DNA of 64,000 bases, taken from positions 1 to 64,000 of IMG/VR virus record IMGVR_UViG_3300029984_000008. One strand, given 5' to 3'. A program made the position numbers and the translations under genes. A model generated the notes under the pieces. That model was not told the DNA's origin, did not search any database, and worked only from the letters and a program-made list of their open reading frames with translations. The DNA is from a virus. Positions within the stretch are counted from its first letter, which is position 1, and every line of letters starts with the position of its first letter. Of the stretch, positions 43,320 to 49,464 are shown one piece after another.

Positions 43320-43363
43320 CTATATTTGCCTCTCCAGGAGGTCATATAACGTGGCAAATATAG
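43320..43363 (+). promoter_or_regulatory. long leader hairpin
   Basis: CTATATTTGCC (43320-43330) pairs perfectly with GGCAAATATAG (43353-43363), 22-nt loop that contains CCAGGAGGTC. The loop could present or hide an extra ribosome-like site ahead of the gene at 43400. Confidence 0.65.
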
Positions 43364-43399
43364 GTTTAACTGTAAAGAACTAAAAGGAGAGGGTATAGT

Positions 43400-43624
43400 A
43401 TGAAAAAAGAACCAGAAGAACCAGTAATCTTAAGAAAGGCAAAAGAGACTGTAACAGACCAGTATGATAGGGTGCACCTTATAGAAGACCATGACTATTC
43501 ATTATTTTATGAGACCGAGGATAAAATATATGTACATGATGAGTTCCATCATGTGGTCGGATTTAGTAGGAATGCTTTTTATGCAGAGGGTGAAGCTGCA
43601 CCTAATAACTTAAGCACAGAATAA
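43400..43624 (+). CDS. small hypothetical protein
   Basis: 74 residues, acidic, beta-like centre (DHDYSLFYETEDKIYVHDEF). No family. AAAGGAGAGGG site. Confidence 0.5.
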   Translation: MKKEPEEPVILRKAKETVTDQYDRVHLIEDHDYSLFYETEDKIYVHDEFHHVVGFSRNAFYAEGEAAPNNLSTE

Positions 43625-43639
43625 GGGGGGTACAAAATT

Positions 43640-43963
43640 ATGGGTAAAGTTTTAAGCCTCAGCACAGGGGCTCAATTGGATAAACAAGATTGTAGTGAAA
43701 ATGATAAGCTTGCAGCTCAGGGGATATACCTAGGCCGTATATCAGTGCTTGAAGCAGAGGCTATGCGTGGTCTACAGGATAGACTTACATGTGAAAAAGC
43801 TAAGCTAGATGAGCTTATAGCAGACTTCGATATGCACTATCAGGACTACCTAGAGAATGTATTAAATGTTTATATACTGCTAGATATGGATTATAACAAG
43901 TACACTACTAAGGACTTACTAATGTTTAGTGAGGATGGCAATGTGTGGTTAGCTAAAAAATAA
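43640..43963 (+). CDS. hypothetical protein
   Basis: 107 residues, mostly helical (EAEAMRGLQDRLTCEKAKLD). No family recognised. Strong AAGGGGGG site. Confidence 0.5.
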   Translation: MGKVLSLSTGAQLDKQDCSENDKLAAQGIYLGRISVLEAEAMRGLQDRLTCEKAKLDELIADFDMHYQDYLENVLNVYILLDMDYNKYTTKDLLMFSEDGNVWLAKK

Positions 43964-43982
43964 TAGAGGGGGATTGAGGGTA

Positions 43983-44318
43983 ATGAATAAATACTGTGAC
44001 CACTGTGATTGGTTGTCTTTAACAGAAGAGAGACAGCGCTATTTAAGATACAGGGCGAAGACAGAAGGACTAGTTTTACATGCAACGGAGGAGAATCATT
44101 ACTGCAATATGTATAGAAAAAAGCTATTGCACTTTAATGAGCATCCACTAATACCTAGGCTACCAGAGTGCATTAAAGCTGAGATAGAGACCGACCTGAA
44201 AGCACAGCTAGAAAATGATATAGAGATTGTAGAGCTTAAAGAGTCTTTTGCACCTGGCTCTGAAGCAATTGTACACAGCATAGATATAACTTATAGCACT
44301 GAGGAGGCTAAGAAGTAG
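43983..44318 (+). CDS. small protein with N-terminal zinc site
   Basis: 111 residues from ATG 43983 (GGATTGAGGG before it; TTG at 43974 is an alternative). YCDHCDW, then HYCNMY may bind one metal. Acidic C-terminus. Function unknown. Confidence 0.5.
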   Translation: MNKYCDHCDWLSLTEERQRYLRYRAKTEGLVLHATEENHYCNMYRKKLLHFNEHPLIPRLPECIKAEIETDLKAQLENDIEIVELKESFAPGSEAIVHSIDITYSTEEAKK

Positions 44319-44320
44319 CT

Positions 44321-44701
44321 ATGAATAAAGTAAGGATGACCAGAAAAAATAACGGTAAATGTATACAGTGTGGTCAACCATTGGATAGGGAGGGTATATA
44401 TTGTGCTGCATGCAACAGCTATAATAATAAAAATAGTAGAAAGCATGTGCATGAGCTGCATGAGCAGGGGATATGTAGTACTTGCAGAAAGCCTCTGGAG
44501 GCAGGTAGAAAAACCTTACTGTGTGGGCCTTGTGCAGCTAAGCTAAGACTCCGAGCAAGAATGGTAACGGCAGAACGCAGAGAAAAACATTTATGTGTAC
44601 AGTGTGGGGCACCAGCTGATGGAAGGTCACAGTGTCGCAGATGTTTGGACATGGTAATAGAAAGACGTAGAAAAGCATTAAATTTAGAGTTGAGGTGGTA
44701 A
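44321..44701 (+). CDS. triple zinc-ribbon protein, paralogue of the gene at 46073
   Basis: 126 residues with three consecutive metal sites: CIQCGQPLDREGIYCAAC, CSTCRKPLEAGRKTLLCGPC and CVQCGAPADGRSQCRRC, linked by basic helices (NSYNNKNSRKHVHEL). The layout and wording repeat in the gene at 46073, so one arose by duplication. Basic linkers suggest nucleic-acid binding. Related domains occur beside HNH nucleases, but no HNH core is present here. Confidence 0.6.
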   Translation: MNKVRMTRKNNGKCIQCGQPLDREGIYCAACNSYNNKNSRKHVHELHEQGICSTCRKPLEAGRKTLLCGPCAAKLRLRARMVTAERREKHLCVQCGAPADGRSQCRRCLDMVIERRRKALNLELRW

Positions 44702-44703
44702 TA

Positions 44704-44919
44704 ATGGTTATAGGAAAAGATAGCCTAGTAAAAGTGGTGAGAACCAACAGTGTACCTATAGAGCTTTTAGGTGCATACGGTATTGTTACTTGTAGAGCAT
44801 ATGAAGATAAATGGTTAGTAGAATTTAAGGGTCGTACAGGAGGCACAATGGCGCTATCTTGTACTGTAAGAGAGGAAGACCTGGAAGTAATTGGCACAGT
44901 GGTTAGGCTAGAGGTGTAA
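44704..44919 (+). CDS. small beta-barrel-like protein
   Basis: 71 residues from ATG 44704, after GAGGTGG. Sequence (KDSLVKVVRTNSVPIELLGA, later WLVEFKGRTGG) has the look of a KOW/SH3-like barrel. Not a firm family call. Confidence 0.5.
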   Translation: MVIGKDSLVKVVRTNSVPIELLGAYGIVTCRAYEDKWLVEFKGRTGGTMALSCTVREEDLEVIGTVVRLEV

Positions 44920-44925
44920 AACTTA

Positions 44926-44947
44926 TCGGGAAACGTAAATTTCCCGA
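44926..44947 (+). terminator. hairpin, possible attenuator
   Basis: TCGGGAAA (44926-44933) pairs perfectly with TTTCCCGA (44940-44947) over CGTAAA; followed by AATTTCG, so the T-run is poor. It lies 50 bp before the ClpX-type zinc domain gene. Confidence 0.5.
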
Positions 44948-44998
44948 AATTTCGACACTAAATGTAAGTATAGCGAATTGAGTTTAAGGGGTGATTAT

Positions 44999-45154
44999 AT
45001 GAAAGTATGCAGTTTTTGTGGTAAAACTGAAAAACAAGCAAAGAGAATAATAACATCTACAAATGCTGATATATGCGATGAATGTATTTTAGTTTGTCTT
45101 GATATTCTTATTAAATCCCAAGCAGAATACAAAGAAATAGCATTTAAAAAGTAA
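44999..45154 (+). CDS. free-standing ClpX-type zinc-binding domain
   Basis: 51 residues: VCSFCGK near the start, then DICDEC and VCLDIL. This is the pattern of the ClpX N-terminal zinc-binding domain (CSFCGK, ICDEC, C-x-x-II) and covers the whole domain with no AAA+ part. All four zinc cysteines (4, 7, 26, 29) are present. In ClpX this domain dimerises and binds adaptors and some substrates. A phage copy could compete for adaptors, insert into ClpX dimers, or recruit ClpXP. ATG 44999 follows AAGGGGTGATT, good spacing. The gene lies in a cluster of small zinc proteins. Confidence 0.8.
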   Translation: MKVCSFCGKTEKQAKRIITSTNADICDECILVCLDILIKSQAEYKEIAFKK

Positions 45155-45171
45155 TGAGAGGGTGAAGAGCT

Positions 45172-45357
45172 ATGGGAAAATATGAAATGAGAAAATGCAA
45201 AAGTTGTGGTAAAGACTTTGAGCCAAAAAGAAAAAATCAAGTTAATTGTACAGCAGAGTGTCCTATGCTATTCGGTGGTGGGGTAACAAGAAAAGGTAAG
45301 ACAACTACTGTAAAAGGTGCTTTAAATTGCTATATGTATATGAAAGGGTGGTTATAA
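45172..45357 (+). CDS. small zinc-finger protein
   Basis: 61 residues: CKSCGKDFEPKRKNQVNCTAEC is a typical C-x2-C...C-x3-C ribbon (residues 9-30), with a basic tail. Family unknown; binding to nucleic acid or protein is possible. GAGAGGGTGAAGAG site. Confidence 0.55.
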   Translation: MGKYEMRKCKSCGKDFEPKRKNQVNCTAECPMLFGGGVTRKGKTTTVKGALNCYMYMKGWL

Positions 45358-45358
45358 A

Positions 45359-45556
45359 ATGAATGAAAATGGAGAACAATTTAAAAAGGAATTAGCAGAG
45401 CTATGTGCAAAATATAACGTAGCTATTTTTGCAGGGTTCCGTGGGCTGATGTTTAATTTTATGAATGAGGCTGATAAAGAAAATAGCGCTCATGACTACT
45501 ACAGTCAAAATTTAGAAACAAAGGAGCTTATAGTATATGAAGAAAGTAAAAGATAA
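45359..45556 (+). CDS. small hypothetical protein
   Basis: 65 residues (KKELAELCAKYNVAIFAGFR), short alpha/beta pattern. Starts one base after the previous stop and overlaps the next gene by 20 bp. Confidence 0.5.
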   Translation: MNENGEQFKKELAELCAKYNVAIFAGFRGLMFNFMNEADKENSAHDYYSQNLETKELIVYEESKR

Positions 45557-45782
45557 TATGGTGGAGAAAATAATAGTCAAATATGACGACGGCACAGAGA
45601 AGGAAATATTAAAAGGTGTAATAATTACAGATGAAGACACTTATAATGAAGACGGGGACCATAATTTAACTTTCGAGTTTGCTAGTATGAGTGGTACTGA
45701 GGTCGCTAATGTTATCATAGGCTGTGTGCAATTAGGTACAGAGCTAGGCCTATTCAATGATGCTGAGGAGGCTGATGAGTAA
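45537..45782 (+). CDS. small acidic hypothetical protein
   Basis: 81 residues, beta then helical (KIIVKYDDGTEKEILKGVII). AAAGGAGCTTATAGT precedes ATG 45537. Ends overlapping the next start by one base. Confidence 0.5.
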   Translation: MKKVKDNMVEKIIVKYDDGTEKEILKGVIITDEDTYNEDGDHNLTFEFASMSGTEVANVIIGCVQLGTELGLFNDAEEADE

Positions 45783-46063
45783 TGGCATGTAAGTGTATCT
45801 ATGAAATTGAAGCAGAGCTAAAAGAACGCTATGCAAAAAATAAAGATATAGAAGAGGTGCTAGGCGCAAAGCTACAGAATACAGCTTTAATGTTCAGTGA
45901 CGGAGGCGCAGTTAAGCAGGAGCTATATAGTCCTGTAGTAATTGAGCACACCTACAAAAATAGGAAGGGTGAGCCTAAGACCAAAAAATCAAAGGCAAAT
46001 ATGGCCTATAAATACTGTCCGTTCTGTGGTGTACCTTATAATGAAGAGGAGGCTAAAAAATAA
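45782..46063 (+). CDS. small zinc-binding hypothetical protein
   Basis: 93 residues. CKC near the N-terminus and YCPFCGVPY at the C-terminus may form one metal site. No family recognised. Confidence 0.5.
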   Translation: MACKCIYEIEAELKERYAKNKDIEEVLGAKLQNTALMFSDGGAVKQELYSPVVIEHTYKNRKGEPKTKKSKANMAYKYCPFCGVPYNEEEAKK

Positions 46064-46072
46064 TTGGGAAAT

Positions 46073-46453
46073 ATGACGATAGATTATCGTAAGGCGAATG
46101 GGCTATGTATAAAGTGTGGAGAACTTTTGGATAGAAAAGGCACGTATTGTGTGGATTGTTGTAAGTATCTGAGAGCAGAGCATAAGTTGCAATTAATACG
46201 GTTACGAGCAAAAGGGCTATGCACAGCTTGTGGAAAACCAGTAGACCGTGATGGGTCAGTGTGCTCTAGTTGTGTAGCTAAATATAGTCAGATGCAAAAA
46301 GATAGAATAGCTGAGCGTAAGGCAAATGGCCAATGTGCTCAGTGTGGGGTTAAGAATACTAATGGTAGAATTAGATGCGAGACATGTCTAGCCTGGCACA
46401 GGATAGCTGCAAAAGCGTCAAGAGAAGAGAAAAGAAAAAGCATTAAAAACTAG
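46073..46453 (+). CDS. triple zinc-ribbon protein, paralogue of the gene at 44321
   Basis: About 126 residues with CIKCGELLDRKGTYCVDC, CTACGKPVDRDGSVCSSC and CAQCGVKNTNGRIRCETC, matching the three-site layout at 44321. TTG 46064 is an alternative start; neither has a strong ribosome site. Likely a duplicate with nucleic-acid-binding potential. Confidence 0.58.
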   Translation: MTIDYRKANGLCIKCGELLDRKGTYCVDCCKYLRAEHKLQLIRLRAKGLCTACGKPVDRDGSVCSSCVAKYSQMQKDRIAERKANGQCAQCGVKNTNGRIRCETCLAWHRIAAKASREEKRKSIKN

Positions 46454-46500
46454 TATAAAAAGCTTAAACTTGGACATACTAATAATAGACCCAGAGGACT

Positions 46501-46530
46501 GTATACTTTTTAGAAAGACCTTTGTATATT
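46501..46530 (+). promoter_or_regulatory. class A phage promoter
   Basis: TATACT (46502) and TATATT (46525), 17-bp spacer. Drives the microprotein at 46583 and following genes. Confidence 0.78.
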
Positions 46531-46538
46531 AACAATAA

Positions 46539-46557
46539 GGAAGTGGGAAACATTTCC
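46539..46557 (+). promoter_or_regulatory. leader hairpin
   Basis: GGAAGTG (46539-46545) pairs with CATTTCC (46551-46557), one wobble, GGAAA loop. Confidence 0.66.
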
Positions 46558-46582
46558 AATTAATATATAAGGAGAGGGTAGT

Positions 46583-46672
46583 ATGCTAATATTTGTAGGG
46601 TATGTGGTAGCTCTATTTGCAACTCTATTGTGGCTAGAGAGTGCGCTGTATAAAAAAGACCCAAGAGACTAG
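46583..46672 (+). CDS. 29-residue membrane microprotein
   Basis: ATG after AAGGAGAGGGTAGT, stop at 46672. Hydrophobic span VGYVVALFATLLWL, then ALYKKDPRD. Its own promoter, leader and ribosome site make it a real gene despite size. Layout resembles the 31-residue protein at 21267. Confidence 0.55.
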   Translation: MLIFVGYVVALFATLLWLESALYKKDPRD

Positions 46673-46678
46673 CTAAGT

Positions 46679-46695
46679 GGAGCATACAGTGCTCC
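46679..46695 (+). promoter_or_regulatory. intergenic hairpin
   Basis: GGAGCA (46679-46684) pairs perfectly with TGCTCC (46690-46695), TACAG loop, then the shared CAAAATAAAATAAAG run. Confidence 0.7.
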
Positions 46696-46725
46696 CAAAA
46701 TAAAATAAAGAGGATGTGTTAATTA

Positions 46726-47001
46726 ATGAATAAAGAAGAGATATTTGAAATAATGAAAGAAATAACTGGTAGGTGCTTTGAAAGCCCCCAAGAAGTAGAG
46801 GTATTTTTTGGTGTATCGTACAGCGAAATTTATATAGAAATACATCATATAATAGTTAGTAATAATGACCCAGAGCTTTTTGAAATGGCTGTGAGGGCAC
46901 ATACAGCTCTAACATATATAACATTACAAAAATCTACTAATAGGGCAGAAATAGAATTATATCTATTATCATTATTAAAAAATAAAAAGGATGGTGAATA
47001 A
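46726..47001 (+). CDS. hypothetical helical protein
   Basis: 91 residues, helical and acidic (EEIFEIMKEITGRCFE). No family recognised. AGAGGATGTGTTAATTA site, typical of early genes here. Confidence 0.5.
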   Translation: MNKEEIFEIMKEITGRCFESPQEVEVFFGVSYSEIYIEIHHIIVSNNDPELFEMAVRAHTALTYITLQKSTNRAEIELYLLSLLKNKKDGE

Positions 47002-47003
47002 TT

Positions 47004-47594
47004 ATGAAATTGAATAAAAATACACCTGTAAAACAAGCTGTAAAACAAGAGGTAGTACAAACTGTAAAACAACCAGTAACAAAGGCACCTGTAAAACCTA
47101 CTATACCTGCACCTAAGGCTACAGAGGCTGTAAAACAAGTAGCACCTAAAGTTGTTGCACAAGCTGTAAAACCTACACCTATAAATCTACCTATAAATCT
47201 AGATGATGCTAAGCTATTATTTAAGCCAGAGCCTAACGAGACAGCTGTAGCTCAGGAACAAAAAGGAATAATGATAAGTGATAAGTATATGATACAGACT
47301 CTGGACGTACTTAATGTAGTATTAAAAGAAAAGTATATACCTAAGCCTAAGGTTATAGCTGGGGAACCTACAGAGGACTCTGAGGATATAGAAGAGCCTG
47401 ATGCTGAGGTGCCTGAAGGTCAATGGAAAATAGTAGCGTTCTGCGCTAGCATAGAGCTTGCATTTAAGGTTATTGTAAATAGAGAAATCAATATCACCAT
47501 TAATAAAGGACTCGAAGAAGTAGTTAAGAAGGTAGCAGAGCTTAAGACCTTTAAAACTAAATTAGTAGAGAGGTGCAGTAGTGAGAATGAATAG
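47004..47594 (+). CDS. protein with Val/Lys/Pro-rich repeats at N-terminus
   Basis: 196 residues. Residues 8-60 are repeats of VKQ and APK/KPT, basic and disordered. An acidic stretch (about 118-135) precedes a folded C-terminus (WKIVAFCASIELAFKVIV, later EEVVKKVAELKTFKTKL). No family recognised; looks like a scaffold or DNA-associated accessory protein. Confidence 0.5.
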   Translation: MKLNKNTPVKQAVKQEVVQTVKQPVTKAPVKPTIPAPKATEAVKQVAPKVVAQAVKPTPINLPINLDDAKLLFKPEPNETAVAQEQKGIMISDKYMIQTLDVLNVVLKEKYIPKPKVIAGEPTEDSEDIEEPDAEVPEGQWKIVAFCASIELAFKVIVNREINITINKGLEEVVKKVAELKTFKTKLVERCSSENE

Positions 47595-47907
47595 AATATC
47601 AAATGCTTATAGCGATGTAGTAAATACTCTTACAGAGGCTAGTATAGAGGTCACAGTGTTAACACTAAATGCTATTAGATTTATAGACCTGAAGGATGAG
47701 ATGCAGCTGCAGGAAGCACTGGCTACGGCTAGGCAGCTAGAGCCTATAGAGAACGACTATGTGGTTAATAGATATGCTGACGTATTAGACTTCTTAATAG
47801 AGCATAGGCTAGAAACTAATAAAGCTAACATACATGTATTCACTTTCATAGACCTTAATGACAAAGATAGGGTTAAGAGTGCCCTAAGAAATCTAGAGGT
47901 GGTGTAG
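47581..47907 (+). CDS. protein with internal duplication
   Basis: 108 residues in two similar halves: YSDVVNTLTEASIE ... IRFIDLKDE and YADVLDFLIEHRLE ... FTFIDLNDK. GTG 47581 suits the AGAGGTG site; ATG 47587 is an alternative. Overlaps the previous gene by 14 bp. Function unknown. Confidence 0.5.
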   Translation: MRMNRISNAYSDVVNTLTEASIEVTVLTLNAIRFIDLKDEMQLQEALATARQLEPIENDYVVNRYADVLDFLIEHRLETNKANIHVFTFIDLNDKDRVKSALRNLEVV

Positions 47908-47954
47908 TACGTAATATGTTTAAATTGCGTAGTAAATTTAAGGAGGAATTAAAA

Positions 47955-48488
47955 ATGAAAAAAGTAAATGGGACTTATGTAATTAGTGCTTTTCCTGCAT
48001 GTGGAAAAAGTTATTGCTTTAATAATCATCAAGATGAGTTTTCTATGTTGGATAGTGATAGTAGCGAGTTTAGTTGGATTAAAGGTGCTGATGGAAAAAA
48101 TACTACAGAAAGAAATCCCAATTTCCCACAAAATTATATCGAGTATATAAAGGCTAATATAGGCAAGGTAGATATAATATTTGTATCAAGCCATGATGTA
48201 GTTAGAAAGGCTCTAAAAGACAATAATATAAAAGTAATTATAGTATATCCTATTAAAGATTTGAAAGAAGAATGGATAAGAAGATTCAAAGAAAGAGGTA
48301 ATAACGAAGGCTTTATTAACTTTATATCAAGCAATTGGGATAATTTTATTGATGATATAGAGAATGAAGATTATGGTTTTCTAAAAGAAGGATTGAGTCG
48401 TGCAGATATATACTTAGATTTGAATTTCTTATACGGTTGTTTTGACAATTCAATGGGAAATTTAACTTGTCTTTGGAAAAATGAGTAA
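47955..48488 (+). CDS. P-loop nucleotide kinase-like protein
   Basis: 177 residues from ATG 47955, after TTAAGGAGGAAT; the upstream ATG at 47916 is weaker. ISAFPACGKSY is a Walker A motif (GxxxxGK[ST]-like), followed by MLDSDSSEF and VDIIFVSSHDVVRKAL. Small phage nucleoside or polynucleotide kinases have such a layout, but substrate is not clear. Confidence 0.6.
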   Translation: MKKVNGTYVISAFPACGKSYCFNNHQDEFSMLDSDSSEFSWIKGADGKNTTERNPNFPQNYIEYIKANIGKVDIIFVSSHDVVRKALKDNNIKVIIVYPIKDLKEEWIRRFKERGNNEGFINFISSNWDNFIDDIENEDYGFLKEGLSRADIYLDLNFLYGCFDNSMGNLTCLWKNE

Positions 48489-48509
48489 TTCGCAATACTA
48501 AAATATGAC

Positions 48510-48560
48510 GAAGAAAAGCCCGTAGCCTCTACACTATAGTAGAGACACGGGCTTTTCTTC
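48510..48560. terminator. bidirectional terminator between convergent operons
   Basis: GAAGAAAAGCCCGT (48510-48523) pairs with ACGGGCTTTTCTTC (48547-48560), with an inner CTCTAC/GTAGAG stem. A-run and T-run on both sides serve both strands. The last codons of the leftward gene lie within it. Confidence 0.85.
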
Positions 48561-49451
48561 TTTTCCATACCATATGCTACCCAGTGGATTTATCTCTACT
48601 TCATCTTTTGAAGCAAAGAGCCACTGAAGGTCTGTATTATCTATTCCGTATATACAGTCTCTTAGTACCAGGGCCCTAGCTTTTGTAGGGGCAACGGTTA
48701 GCACTAAAGGAAAACTTCCATAGGTAGCCTCAAAGGTTCCTGAGCCATAGAAAGCTGCATATCTTTTATGCTTACGCTGGAATACTTGCGGTGTCATAGT
48801 CCCATTGTCCCACTCTAAAAAGAAGTGAAAGCCTTCATCTTCAGAGAACCAATACTGGCCGTAGGCATCTGGATTGCATATCATACGCTCGCCCCAGAAC
48901 TTAAAACTATGCCTACAGTGGTTCTCTGTTCTGAAGCCAGTTACCTCATGACCTAGCTCTCTAGCTTTTCTAAGCAAGTAGAGATAGAAGTTATTAGTAT
49001 CTACCATGTGCTCTAGGTACGGAAGTCTAGCCTCATTCATTTCATAGGACCAGGAAATATCTTCTATCTTTTGGCCTAGCATACCAGCGACTACCTTAGC
49101 ACCTAATTCATCTAGGACCACGTGCCCCTGTGAGCTGCCTTCATTTCCTACGTCAACAAAGAACCTGTCTACTATACGGTTATCAAATAATTTTCTAATC
49201 CTACGTCTTGCTATGAGTTCTGCTTGTGTATTTTCTTTGCCTCTGAAGCTATACTTATAGTGCATTTCAGCTATTTGCCTAGTGGTGAGGCAGCGCTGAT
49301 AGTAGAGAGACAGCAGCATTTCTTTATCTCTAGGGGTTAGACTAGCTTTTTGAAGAGCTTCAGGGGTACTACGACTCACCTCTGTATACTTACGACTAAA
49401 CTTAGATATTCTGCGACTAGTTATACACCTAGCCTTTTCTTTATCGTCCAC
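48534..49451 (-). CDS. replication-relaxation family protein
   Basis: 305 residues from GTG 49451 with AAGGAGG upstream. N-terminal helix-turn-helix (LTPRDKEMLLSLYYQRCLTT, RQIAEMHY), a RRIRKLFDNRIVDRF winged part, and FHFFLEWDNGTMTPQVFQRK plus HKRYAAF, matching the plasmid replication-relaxation family. Such genes sit next to TraG-like ATPases in Gram-positive plasmids and integrative elements and are thought to act at a transfer or replication origin. Here it follows that ATPase, the same arrangement. Confidence 0.75.
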   Translation of the reverse strand: MDDKEKARCITSRRISKFSRKYTEVSRSTPEALQKASLTPRDKEMLLSLYYQRCLTTRQIAEMHYKYSFRGKENTQAELIARRRIRKLFDNRIVDRFFVDVGNEGSSQGHVVLDELGAKVVAGMLGQKIEDISWSYEMNEARLPYLEHMVDTNNFYLYLLRKARELGHEVTGFRTENHCRHSFKFWGERMICNPDAYGQYWFSEDEGFHFFLEWDNGTMTPQVFQRKHKRYAAFYGSGTFEATYGSFPLVLTVAPTKARALVLRDCIYGIDNTDLQWLFASKDEVEINPLGSIWYGKEEKPVSLL

Positions 49452-49464
49452 TTTTTTAACCTCC

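Noticed and set aside
48134-48334. Minus-strand hydrophobic frame opposite the P-loop gene
   Set aside because: The opposite strand encodes a coherent P-loop protein with a good ribosome site; this is a shadow.
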